Source: Dermacentor variabilis (Eukaryota; Arthropoda; Arachnida; Ixodida; Ixodidae). From it: 64,000 bases of DNA. Positions 1 through 13,200 of the stretch are shown here, piece after piece. Each line of letters opens with the position of its first letter. Position 1 is the stretch's first letter. A program made the position numbers and the translations under genes. The notes beneath the pieces are model-generated. The model was not told the DNA's origin. It saw only the letters and a list, made by a program, of their open reading frames with translations, and made no database searches. The stretch is from assembly GCF_050947875.1 (NCBI RefSeq), contig NC_134574.1:155584051-155648050 (forward strand), in the 5' to 3' direction.

Positions 1-136
1 AGATAATCACCGATAATTGGTTGCCTACGTCCGACTCAACTGGACCTGTGTTTTATTACATTGTCGGCTTGCCATGCACTCTTTTTCTCTGATCAGCATT
101 CTTTTCCCCTTTTTTTAACTTTTCCAACTCGTACAG

Positions 137-278
137 AACATGAAGGAAAAGCCTTCCACATTTCTTACGAAGACAAGGTGAATCTTGTAGCCTACACACT
201 CCAAGTAACACATGGAAAGTACAACCCAGAGAGATGTAAACCTCTTGGCTACCTCGACGTCGTAGGAAGGGACAGGAG
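137..278 (+). CDS. ACBD3: ACBD3 exon a: second half of the acyl-CoA-binding domain
   Basis: A pyrimidine-rich tract and AG at 135-136 precede the exon and GT follows at 279. It begins in phase 2 (two bases complete a codon from an upstream exon outside the window). The peptide [17 protein letters not shown] aligns with the acyl-CoA-binding helices, and [10 protein letters not shown] with the last helix. Confidence 0.92.
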
Positions 279-3200
279 GTGTGTATTGAAAGGCTTGGAC
301 TCAGTCAGTTTTGCTTTATCTTTATTTGACTGACATGCATTGCTTGTTTCCTTAACAGGCAAGCCTGGACTTCATTAGGAGACACAGACCGTGAGACAGC
401 CATGAAGAAGTTCATTGAGTTGCTCAACCTTAAATGCCCCCTATTCCGACCATTCATTGAAGCACACAAGGCAGATATGGAAGAGAAAGAGCGTAAAAGG
501 TGAACTTATCGGACCTATTTTCACTGATGCCAATTAAAGAAATGGAGAATATGAAAGTCATGTATGCCTCAGAGATATTTAAATTGCAATTTTGGTGCAT
601 ATTACTCGAGAAGCAGGTTTCATTGAATTTTATTGCAAAGGGTGGCCGAATGGGGAAATTCCCTAACCGAATGCATTCAACTATTGAGCTGTACACAGAA
701 TATTTTCTCATATTTGAAAAAGGGAATAGTGTTTTAGTGGATCTATTGGAAGAAAACATTTATATTTACATTATTTGGTAAGGGCATGTAATGACATTCA
801 CAGCAGCACATCTGGTGAACTGAGGAGCTTGCAAATGATAATGTACTTCTTTCAGTTACCCGGTGCACTATGACGATGACAGTAATGAAACGAGAACAGC
901 ACGTCACCATATGCATGTAGACTCTTGTGTTCATGAAGAGGTCCGAATGTAGTGGCACCAGCCATCTGTTTAAAGGAGGTTCAACTAGGATGTTGGCCGA
1001 AGAAAATGTTATAGTCTTCAAGCACAGGTGGAATGATGCTTTTGTAGAACAGGAGAGCAACATGTCCTAAACTGCACGAGCAGTATCTAGCGATAACTGC
1101 TTGTGCAAGAGCCTCGCAGTGTTAGTGCAAAGGTCTACATTTACAAGGTGTCTTGTCTTCTCTCAGCTTACAGAGCTGCATGCTTTGACAGCTGCTTTCT
1201 TTGATGGGGACAAAGTGCAAAGATGCTTATGCAGTTGGATTTAGGTGCATGTTAAAAAATTCCAGCTGGTCAAAATTACTTTGGACCCCCCCACTCTGGC
1301 GTTCCTCACTATGCAGTTTTGGGATGTTAGACACCACAATTTATTTATGGGCAGCTGATTTCACAGTCAGAAGTATTGTTTGCAATGCCACAGTGCAAAA
1401 CAGAAGCAGAAATTGCACCATCTCTGTACTTTGAATGCTTTGTGTGCATGAGGTTTGGAACTCTGCTGTGGCTGCGTCATTGTTCTGCCAATCACTGCAT
1501 GCACATTGCATGCAACACACCCCAGATTCCTGCGCAGAGCTTGTTACCATTGGCAACAGATTGATTTTGCGTTGCATACAGTTCGGATGCACTGGTAAGC
1601 AGAATGGTGAAATGACTATAGCTGAGTTGTGAAGACCATGCACATGAAACATTCATAGTGTATGCCAAATTGTGTAATGTCCCCTCTTGTTACTTGGTCT
1701 GGTGCTATAGATCATGCTCCTGACTGTGCTGCCTAAGCATGCAGCAGGGAGACTAGGCACATCTTAAATGTAGCTATGCACTCTCACACCAGCTGGTGTT
1801 AAACCAGGTGTGATAACTCACTAGTGAAAATTTAGTTCTACCTTGTTCTACCTTCTGCCATATGAGAACATAAATTATGTCATGTCTAACATACTCGGAA
1901 AGCACCTGTCCAAGCACTTGAAATATGTGCTTGGTAGAAAACGTGAAAAACAGTGAAAAAGTGAAGCCACTACATGACGACATGCTGACACTGAGAACAA
2001 ACACCCAGCTTTCTGTCTTCCAACTAGTTTTACTAAAACACATTACATATATTAGTCAAACTTGCAGCACATTTCTAATTTGAAGTGTTTCAAGATGTAT
2101 GCAACACACTAGAATTATTTTTGTCAGTGAATTTGTTTTTGATACTCTGTTTAGGCATGCACACAGCACCCATAGGGGAAATGAAATTTATAACTCGTTC
2201 TGTAATTTTAGGGGGCGTGAACTTTGGTCAGGGCTATCAGCACCATGTTAACAGTTGATGCACTTGCTGTGTTTTGTGACAGCGTGTTGCGCGTGTCGTG
2301 TCGAAAGTGCATGTCATGTCCGGCTAATGTGTTGCAGTTCTTTAAGGTTTGTAATTCATCTTCTAGGCAGGAAGAAGAGGAGGAAAGGAGGAGAGAGCAA
2401 GAAGAAGAAAGGGAAAGGCAGAGGTTAGAAGAAGAAGTTTCCAGACAAGAACAGGAGCGGCAAAGACAGCTCGAGCAAAAGTGAGTGCATAACCCTTTCA
2501 GACGATAAAAAAGGACGATAGAAAAAGGAAAAAGCTCGCAAAAAAAAACAGAATTGTTTTTTTTCCAGCCTGCAACTTATTCTGTAGATGGTATTACGCA
2601 AGACCTAGTGAGAATTTTGTGCCTGAAAAAGAAATTTTACTAGAAAATATTTTTTTTGCACTGTAGTGAAGGTGGGCTAAACTGCGCACTGGTAGATTTC
2701 ATAGCACACTCTTACTTTCCTTATTTACAATGTTTCAGCACGACACACTGCATTGCAAAATTGTTCTCAGTTAAAAAAGTTGGGCTCTCTGAATTGCCGC
2801 TGTTTCTTTTCAACATGAGTTGTAGTGGTCGCTTGTCCTACAGAGTATGCTACAGCAATCTACGCTTTAGAGCAGCTGGCGACACAACAACAAAACAAAA
2901 TGGGTCTGTGTTCACAACATCACTCATCACCAGGCTGCTTGCATCATCTCGGGTTGTGTACAACAAGCACAGAGCAGTAGCGGAGCACAAATCTTATTGA
3001 GATGCTGCAGAAAAAATACAACAGTACCGGATGAGTTGGGCTCATTGTCCGTCTTTACTGAGGTATTGAGCACATTATAAGAACCATGTGCATGTCTTTA
3101 CCTTTGTCTCGGTTTGGTTGTAGGATATGGTCTTGTTTACATGCCCTACTTCCAAGAACTTTCTTTTTCTTGCTTATTTGAAGCGTGCTGAATGCCAACA

Positions 3201-6200
3201 CCTCTTATGAGTCTGAATGATAGAAGCGGTTTTATATCGCAATAGATGTACAAGGACGCCATTCTAAAAGAAATTAATCATACTAGCTTGACAACTTTTT
3301 TTTATCCCAAATGCCTCATTGATGTGCATAAAGTGGGCTCCACTTATTGGCTATTTCAGTTAAAATTGTGACTATACGGTATATAGATGTAGGACACTGC
3401 CAAAAATGCCTGTCGCTGCGTTAAAAGGTAAAATGACTATTCCACCACTGATCGATGGTTTCTGGCATCTCCTTTGAAACAGGGCGGCAATGAATAGTCG
3501 CGCAGCTTGCTGAGCTAAACAGGTTTTACTATATCTATTGCAGCCTAAATTTTTGTCTATCTCTTCTTTTTATATTCTCTACACTAAAAACTATCTTTTT
3601 ATTATGCTGTTACTTAGGTCTACAACACTTTGGCTCCTTTCTCTTCCCGACCATTATCTAGCTTACCTTGACCGCTGTCTAGTTAACACTGCCACCAGCT
3701 TTGAATCCTACTGTATTTGGAAGGTGGATGTTCCCTACCGCCAGTAAAAAAAAAAAAAAAAAGGAGTTCTGTTTGGATTTTATAATGGGAACCAACTGAC
3801 ACCAATTGGACATCGTCGGAGGCCCAAGTTCCAATAGGTCTTCATGGGAAATCCAGTTGGTTCCACTTGGGCATCATAAGAAGTTCAGTTGGTCCCAGTT
3901 GGATATCACTGGAACTTGGCAAGCCAATTGGTCTCAACTGGGCCCAATTAGAAGTCACCACATGAGTAATCTCGTGAAACAACATAATAGTTGATAATAA
4001 TAATAGCACATTTATAATTTTAATTTTCAAGTAAAAGGTATTTTGGGGTAACTGAGAGAAGCATCTAGCTTTCTGTCAAGTTAAAAATCTGTCTTGAGAT
4101 TTCACCAATTTCTCATGAACCACTGGCACCACATTGGTCAACCAAATTTCGCTTACATATATAGCTTCAGCAAAATTTTATACTGCGCGACGAAGACGGG
4201 ATGTGAAGAGAAACATAGATGCACACGCACTGCATTTTGTGTGTGCAACTATATTTCTGTTCATGTCCTGTCTTCTTTGTGCAATTTAAATTTTGCTGAA
4301 TCTGAACCGACTAGCCCAACGACATGCCCTACTTCACATATATAGCACCTGACATGTATCTACCATAGTGAAGTGGTACGTGAACGTTGGGTACATCAGT
4401 GAAGAGAATTGCTGTGGTTTGTTCATGCACGAGTTTGCTTCTTGAAAGGACTTTCAAGTATATCCATTTCACAGCAAAGTCTGGGCCCATTTAGTTTTTT
4501 TTTCTTTTATTTGTTTTTCATGTTGGCCACAAAGAGTTCAATTCCAGAGACCAATTGGGTCCAATTGTGTTCAAAAGACCAGTTGGCCCAATTGGACCTG
4601 TTGGATTTTTCCGATGGTTGTCCTAAAACACAATTAGATATATCCAAGTCGTTTCACTTGGAAATTTCCAACTGGTTTGAGCAATGTTATGAGTGTCCCC
4701 TTTGGAACGGGGGTGGTGGGTTGTGCCACCAAGCTTTTGCTATTATACTGCCTAATGTCCTACCCAAGTTAAAGAAGGAAAAAAAACACTATGAACTCCC
4801 ACGACCACATTTTCTGATGCCCTATTGCGAACTTTGTTTTTGTACGTCTTCGTTTTTTGTCGTTTCCCTACTTTTCTTCCACCAATCTTCCAGTCGCCTC
4901 TTACTAATCTCTATTGCGGACGTGTTTACTTTTCCCCTGCTCTTGCTGAACTCAAGGGCTTCAAGGAGGCCAGTGATGCCTAAATCGACTGCTGTGTAGA
5001 CGTCTTCACATTCTGATAAAGCATGCTCCAAAGTTTCCCTAGCTTTACCGCAGCAAGCACTTGCTTCTTCTTCCTTCTTATATCTTGCTTTATAGGTGCG
5101 TGTTCTAAGGCATCCCAATCTCGCTTTGAAAAGTAATGAGCTTCCCTTTGAGTAATCATAAATTGTTTCTTTCCTCATTTTGTTTTTTTTCCTCATAAAT
5201 AGTTACTCATGGCAGGTTCTTTTCCATTGCCGCCACCAATGAGATTATTTCGGCCTCTCTGATTTTCCGCTTGACGTTCTTTGTCGCCCGCGACAGCGCC
5301 GCCCAGTGGCAGGCGCGCACTTTGGAGCCAGATGTGTCGCTTTCGACTAGTTTGGCGCGCCAAACGAAAATCGTTGCGGAGAGACGCGCTTCGGCGCCGC
5401 CAGAGGCGGTTTTGTCGCTCGCGTAGGGAGCCTAGCTCGCATCGAGCGCAGCGCTTCGTCCCGCTTCGATCTAGTGTCCGAGCCTGATCACCGTACGGGA
5501 CCGGATGGTCGCGTTTTCTACAGGTGCGTCCCTCATCGTCTGCACTAGACGTAGCCGCGACCCTTGTCACGTCTCTCGCGCAGGCCGATCGATTTGATGT
5601 AAAGGTGCGGGCAACCATTCGTAGCCAAGTGACCCGAGCGCGCCGCGAAACGTTTACGCGCAGGAAGCGAAGGGTGGGCTTTGCCGCCACACTCCGGTGT
5701 CCTGCAGCGCAGCGCTCTGCTGACAGTTGCATTTTGCGAGTCGTCACATAGGTAGTTGCCGTTTAGCATCGGCCGCCTTCGCTTGACGCCTCGAAAATTG
5801 CCGGGGCGTTCCGCCACGCGAACGCTCGACTCCGCCGCTTTTCGCGGCCGAGAGTCCCGTGTTTTGCGCCTCTGGTCCGGTGCGCCGTAAGCTGAGACGC
5901 GGCTGGGTCCGATCGATCCGGCTGGAACGGCTTGCGCCCGCGTTGTATGTATTGACTCGCTCGGCGCTTTGCAATGGCGCAGACTCGATGCGCGATTCCT
6001 GTCGTCTGCCCGTTGCGCGGCGCCAACTTTTCAAGCGGTGAAAAGTGCGGAATAAGCCGGCAGGCGCCGTGTCCTACTATAGTTGTGTGTTGTCGCGCAT
6101 TTCCGTTTTCGCTCTGAGGGGATCGCTGTGTGTTGTGCCGTTAACGTCCGCACTGGTTGTGTAGTTCTTTTTTAACAAGTTTAAAGGGACCCTGAAGGAG

Positions 6201-7155
6201 TTTTTTTTTCGCGTTTTTGCACGAACACACTAACTTGGTTGGGGAGGGCCTTGTGCACATTAAGGGCCAATTTGTAAATGATCTGCGCAAACGCAGACCG
6301 TTTAAAATGAATTTGAAGGATCTCGCATCCTTACCGACCAAGGCGACGGCTTTCCGTGCACTTTCCGTGAACATCTGTTGCCCCTGCCCATTCTGCTTAG
6401 AATGGGTGAGCGATACGTGGCTCCGGCAAGAGATCTCATTGGTTTCCCGTGTGACACTTTAGGTCTTTGATAATACTCTAAGCTTGCCGCTGCGCTAATC
6501 TTTTTCTAATAGTATATGCATACATAGTAATTTGTTTGCACATAAACATGTGAATAAAAATGCCATTAAATTGATTTGTAGTATTAAATAATTATTAGAT
6601 AGACGAGTAGTGTTTTTGTTAGTTTTCTAGCAGTGTTGAAAGCACATTTCAGGCAAACCTTACTTGTTTTTTGTAAGGTCGGTGATGTGAAGTTCTTTTG
6701 TTGGGGTGATCACCACGGAGCATTTTTTTTTAATGGTACATTACGTTCAGATTTACATGACGCAGTGTTATGTTGTATGCACGTAACAAATGTACATTAT
6801 AAAAAAATTCGTAAAGTGTGCGTTGCTTGCCTAATGATGTTCAACTTCGGGTTGACGATGTGACGTGTTTCTCTTTCTTGTAATCTCATGTTTTTCCAAT
6901 TAAGTGTCATGTAATACGAAGGTGGTGGGTTCTGTCCCTACCGGTGACAAGTTATCTTTTTGTCTGCTTTTACTTCCCTTTTCTTCATTATATTCTGCAT
7001 TTCGGTTTCACAACAAATTACCCCATGCTTTCCTTTAACATTTAATTTTAACAAAATCGAGCCCTTCTGTTTTCTTTCTTCTCGTTCATTATGTAGTCTT
7101 GTTCTTTTGTACCTCCCTCCTGCTTACAGTCTTTCTTAAGGCTACCAGTAATGCG

Positions 7156-7202
<47 letters not shown>

Positions 7203-10200
7203 ATGTTGTCTTTCTGGTAAATTTCTTGTTCGCCTGCAGTTTTACACACTTGCATTTTGGTTGCCAGTTTTCTCAGTTTAGTTATTTCTTTATGTAAGCA
7301 TGATCCTTTCTTCTGTAGGCTTCTTCTCGGAGTGTGCATGCACTTTTTCTCATCCTGTGTTTTCAGGATTAAGTGACATCCTGTAATGAGCATAACAGCA
7401 TAATTGAACGAATTCAAATGTAACAAATAATTGGATGTAACAAAGTAAATCTACAACATTTCTCATAAATACCAAGATGCAACAAATATATTTTTATAAT
7501 GAATATAAATTATAACAAAGCTATTTTAGTATCGGACACTACTGTTATCAGAAGTGTTTCCTTGTGTTTTGCTGCAGACGGCTAATACAGGAGGCACTCA
7601 ACCGGCAAACCTATCACCAGTTCAAGGCCTATGCTGAGCAGCAGTTTCCTGGCAACCCTGAACAGGTCAGTGCGGTCATTTATGAGCCATGATGCATATG
7701 CAGAACTGGGTGCACTCTGCTGCGGTATAGCGTGCTTCATTTGCATTGTGTGTTAGCATTGCTGCTGCAGTGTAAACAACTGGGCCATCATCTGGGGTAA
7801 AGTGTGGCCATTATGAGGGACACTTTACCTCGAGGGCTCCTGCTTAAATACCTGCAAACAGAAAAATAGCTTTGCACGACATACATGATACCTAATTCAG
7901 TGAGGTTTATTGCATTTAAAAGGAAAAGTAATAACCTGCAGACTTTAGGAAGAGGTGTTTTATTTACGCCATCAGTGATGTTCCTGCATTGAGTGTTGGC
8001 CACAGCATCAGCATAACTGGCAGAACGAACGAGTCCACCGAAGGATGAAAAAAGAGAGCGAATGCAGAGCACAGCGGAGGCGTGAGGTACAGTGAAAGCA
8101 TGAGGAGGGAAGTGGAGAAGGAAGTGGGGAAGGAGAAGGAAAAGTAGTTTGAATACTGAAAATAAAAAAAAAAGACATCAATTTTACTACCCTGTAACTT
8201 GGTCTGTAATATCACAGGTCTGTAATTGCACCTATTAGAACATACAAAGCGGGGCAGGGTGGAGGAAAAGATATGTATTGCCACGTGTTTATTTCTTGTT
8301 TTGATTGTGCGCTATGGCATGACTCTAAAGTATACCGTATTTGTATGTAAATAACGTGACTGCGAATATAATGCAAGGGAGCTTTCGGTCTGAGAAATTG
8401 ATTAAATGTATATATATATTAGTAAAATTACTATGCAAACAGGACTTAATACTATAGGAACAGGAAACAACGCTAAATAGCGGATGGTCGCAGGGCTTTA
8501 TTCATCATTACTGTGAAGTGCAGTCGCAAAATAATGTCAGAGGGCAAATGCCGACATATTTATTACTTTCAGCTAAAATACCGTGGAACGACGCCATTCT
8601 CGCTGACAGTGATGAATGTGTGCCTGCTGCCACTTCGCTTGAGTCGAAGCGGCAGTGGGCATGGAAAGCACGACGCAGCGTGGCGAGCAGGGGACATAAA
8701 AAAAAGAATCTTGTTATATTTGTGTTATGGAATCCGAATACACCTGAGGAGTGTTCTGAAGCCAGGAATTTGGAAATATATCGCATTATATTCGTGTAAA
8801 TACAGTGTCACTAATTTGTGAGTTGGCTTTTTGCTAAACCTTCGTAAGCATAATAATAGTTTTGTGTAAGCTGTAAACTCATTTATCAAATTTATCTGCT
8901 TGAGGTGGTCCAACAGATGCACTTTACAGAACTGTGATGTCTGTTTTTGGTGCAGAGTTACGGATCTGTAAACTTACGTTAAGTAATGGAATTCCTGTAC
9001 GAGCACCTACTACAACAGAATAAATAAATAAGCTGAAAGTCCTTCAAAATAAAATTCTTAGAGGGTGAATCAGGAAGCCTTTGCCGCTATTTTTTATTAG
9101 CCAAAATAAGGTACATACAGGTAATTACTAACACATGTCTCATTCTACGTACCTTACGCTATTTTTCCACGTAGCCACCACACCGATTTAGATATTGGTC
9201 CCGTTGCAGTAGTAAATTGAGATGCCCCTGAGGTACAATTCGTCCGGCTGACCGTGGAACCACCGTCACGCTGCTGTCTTGGCTTCATCGTTGCACTGAA
9301 TCACTGACCTGCCAGAAACTTCTTCAGCGGACGTATACACCTTTCCCCATACGTGGGCTGAATTTCCCTGTGGATTTCTGTGGGTGTTCGTCCCTTGCTC
9401 CATAGAAAATGAATCACAATTCGTTGCTTGTACGCCGTGGACCATATGAAGCACAACTGCCATCTTCAACAACTGACAGCAGTGCCGTGCCGTTGAGCTA
9501 CCGGCAGATAAGGCCAGGCTGGTACAAGAAGGGTCCACCGCTGGGAATGGATATGTTTCGCATTTGCAGCCATCAATTGGCTTTAAAAAAACAAAAAAAA
9601 AAACACTAGGGACAAAGACTTTCTAATTTGCCCTTGTAGGTATTGTTTGCAAGGTTCTGTACCATCCTCGTACCACTGATTCCAGAAAACATAACACTGT
9701 TTCCATTCAATCAGTGTTTTAATTATTAACTCTACCACCAATATAAAGTTGGATAGCTAAAATTGATAATGCACTAAACAGTATTCCAAACATTTCTGGA
9801 ATCAGTACCACCGATTCCAAAAAACATAACACTGTTCCCATCATATCAGTGTTTTAATTATTAACTCTACCACCAATATAAAGTTGGATAGCTAAAATTG
9901 ATAATGCACCAAACAGTATTCCAAACAATTTTGAAATCAGTACCACCGATTCCAAAAAACATAACACTGTTCCCATCCAATCAGTGTTTTAATTATTAAC
10001 TCTACCACCAATATAAAATTGAATAGCTAAAAATGATAATGCACCAAACACTATAGCAAGCTTACGAACAAATTTACAGTGTGTTACACTGCTTGACATA
10101 CGGAACAATGGCATGTAAATAGATGCTGTACAAGCCGCGGCAGACAGATGTTCTGTTGGTAAACTTAAATTTTCTGGGAACAAAATCATTGATTCTAATA

Positions 10201-13200
10201 GTACTGTTTTCTTCACAGAGCTATGAAACAGATATGTAATTCCCAAATTTAAACTTTCCTCTAAACACACATACCGCAGTTTATAATGTTTTCGTGTACT
10301 TTATTGTTTTCTTGTAGTATTTCAGTTTTGTATAACTGCACCTGTTATATCGCAGCCATTGCTGTTTATCCTGTGCGTACAGGCATAGGCCACAATCTCT
10401 TGAGCTGCCTGCACTACTTTTCCCCTGGCCCTCCTTGCAAAAACATTTTTGTTGCAAATATACGTTGTTGTGTTGGTGTTCTAGAATATATTGGGCAAAT
10501 GCTCTCGTTTAGAAACTGTGGGTGCAGTTGAGTCTGTTGTTCTAATGTGTACTCCCTCTTTCTTGCAGCAAGGTGTGCTGATCCGGCAGCTACAGGAGCA
10601 GCACTATCACCAGTACATGCAGCAGGTGCTCAATCAGCAGCAGCAGCAGCAGACAGCGATGGCTGATGGGGGCGACACGGCCGACGGTCGACCGCCAGCA
10701 GATCCACAGCCGGTGGTGGCTAACGGGGGTGAGGGCGACACCAAGGGTGAAGAGGGAGACAGCTCGGCTGATGAGGAGTCCACCGAGGAAGGTGGGCAAG
10801 GTGTGTGTTGGGCTTTGTATTTTGCATTTGGTGTCTAAAAGAAAGCATTTCTTTCACTGCGATAGCAATTAGCCCGGTAATGCCTGAAAACAGTTCGACA
10901 TTGAGAGAAATTAGAAAAATTTGTTCAGCTTACTTCTGGCCATGGAGAGTGCATTTATATTTTAAAAAAATAATAAAAATTGTTATGTTGAAACTTAACT
11001 TTATTTAGTTAATTCTACAACTGAAAACTCATTCCATTGGATCAAAAATGTTACTATAGGCTATCTGCTAAATTTACCGTGCTTAAGTAAGAATATTGGT
11101 GTACTATACTTGGTGTAGTGTATAGTGAAACATCGTTAAACTGTAGTTGGTCAGAGCTTGGAAAAAGTACGTACTAAACGGTAGTACTGCTTAACCAAAA
11201 TAGCATGAAATTGCCCTCTTACCTGCCAAGAACAGAACTCTGAGATAGTGCGATGAAAGTGCAAAAACGTGCGGTATTTATTCACTTCGTGCGACAAGTC
11301 TTATTTTCGTTCCATGCCGCGGCGGTTTAGCAGCGATGACAACGGCCTCAAACTCAAAGCTCCGAGCCAGCTATTCAGCCAGTCCCCTCTTCTCGGTAAA
11401 CACTCGCATAACAGATTCCTCGTTTGAGTTGCATATTCTCCGTGCACGGGTGTGGTAGCGCTGTAGAGGTCACGGGGCGCCTTTTTCATTGCGGGGTGCT
11501 GTTCTTGTTGCAACGATTGCATTCATGAGGCTGACGTAATGCATAGCTTCTGCCACTGTCGTGTCTGAATTGCCCGTGCTGTTGCTTTCCATGTCATCCT
11601 CATCACTGTTGTTAGGTGACACTTGGCAACAACAGAGGGAACGATGACGAAAAGTCAAACCTCGTAGCCAACATCTTTTCGCTGTCGCAGTGACGCTGCC
11701 GAGCAACTTTGCATTCCAAATGCCACTCACCGTAGTCAACGGTAGATCCCCGTCGCGTGCCAGTGCCGATTTCTTCGTCCCACGTTCGATAGTAGAACGA
11801 TGTCTAATTTTTCTTCTGTGCTGGGCACCCAGTGTTTTTATCCGAGCTTTGGCATGATGCGAGTCTTATGGCGTTTTTCACTGGTCGATCTGGAGTGGCT
11901 GCCGAAATCCTAGAGCGAACGCTCGGGCTTCACAAATCCAAATCGGCCAGCGGAGTGCAAAAACGCTTCGCGGGGGGATCACACAGGAAGTCTGCATACA
12001 CGGGATGCAAACAGGTTCCGGAAACCATGCCCAACTGCTGCTCTGTACGTTTCCATGGCAACCGAAGTCCCGTCCCCCATGCGTAATTTGACTGTGGCAG
12101 TTGCAGAGTCCATCATTTCCATGTCGCGCCCGCAAGGATTGTGCATGGACAACATGCATAGAAGGCTTCCTACAGCACCTTTGTCGCCACGTAATCGCTG
12201 TCGTCCAAGCTCTCATCGCTAAACGTGAGCTCTGCAGCAGCACCGAATGCAGCCTTTTGCAAAGCAGCACAATGTTGTGCATACCAACCAAGTACCAATT
12301 TCGCTTGAAGACGGAAGTGACGCGAGCTATTTCCGCCCGAATCCGCATCTCGGTTGCGGAGCAAGTGAGAGCGATCAGGTGCGGAGCGAGTTGATCCAAA
12401 ACAACCAGCGGAAAGCGCGAACCCGCTTTAGATCGACCAGTGAAATTTGGATTCGTTGTAATGGAGCAAGAAATCTTGCTCCGAATCGACCAGTGAAAGA
12501 CGCCATTAGCTTGCATGATGCCACAACCATGGCCACAATGCTCTCTGGCACGGCGTCAAAATTATGTTGATGTGGCTTCACGTGCAAATGCATAGGGCGC
12601 GTGCAAGCCTTTGTTCCGATCTCTGAAGCTTGTTCTGCCAGTTTGCCCAATGGGGACGACGCACTGCCGTGATTGCGCGACGAAAAGTGAAAGGACTACG
12701 TGCTAACTGATACGTACGCAATAAGCTGGTACGGTTTATGCGGATACAAAAGGCATTATGTTCAGTGGCTGCTGAGTCGTAGATTTGACTTTACTTGCGT
12801 ACTAAACCTTGCTTGGTGTATGTAGTAGTGTTGAAAGCAGATCACATTAAAACATGCTGGTGGCAGTGCGAGGCATGGTTGATATTTCCTTTCATCGGTG
12901 CAGGCACATAAGTGCTTAGAGACCGCCGTTGTGTCAAGGAAATCATCACGAGAGACAAATGGTGCACACGTGAGTTCTGGCGAGTAGACTGCACAAGGAA
13001 GCAGATTGCACTGAAAGTTAATATCTCCTCTCAAAATCTGCTAGCTGGAGATACAGTTCAGACCACTTATAACGTAACTGCTTATATTGCAGGACCGGAT
13101 GTAATGCGGCCTTTTCAGACTCCCGGTTTTTCTTCTGATAGAGCTCCAAGTATGCACATACCACTTATAGTGCGGACACGCAAGGTGAAATACCAGTTAT

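Larger units (their letters stand above)
2481..7577. other. ACBD3 intron between exons c and d (5.1 kb)
   Basis: Contains an A17 run near 3747, a zone rich in CCAATTGG/CAGTTGG words (3785-3965 and 4545-4690), a minus-strand LINE 3' fragment (4822-5196), a CpG-dense stretch (about 5200-6140), and an AAAT microsatellite (7156-7204). At 6184 the words tttaaagggaccctgaagg resemble one end of an inverted-repeat element, but I found no partner end. Confidence 0.6.
7666..10568. other. ACBD3 intron between exons d and e (2.9 kb)
   Basis: Contains an internally deleted mariner relic (9059-9638) and a three-unit 135-bp tandem repeat (about 9678-10065). The rest (7.7-9.0 kb) shows nothing recognisable. 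Confidence 0.6.

Noticed and set aside
5193..6041. Several long overlapping frames in the CpG-rich block
   Set aside because: Open frames on both strands are expected in CpG-dense DNA; none has a domain, a consistent codon pattern or splice context.
9678..10065. Repeats considered as a CRISPR array
   Set aside because: Units are 135 bp with no distinct spacers and the genome is animal; it is a plain tandem repeat.
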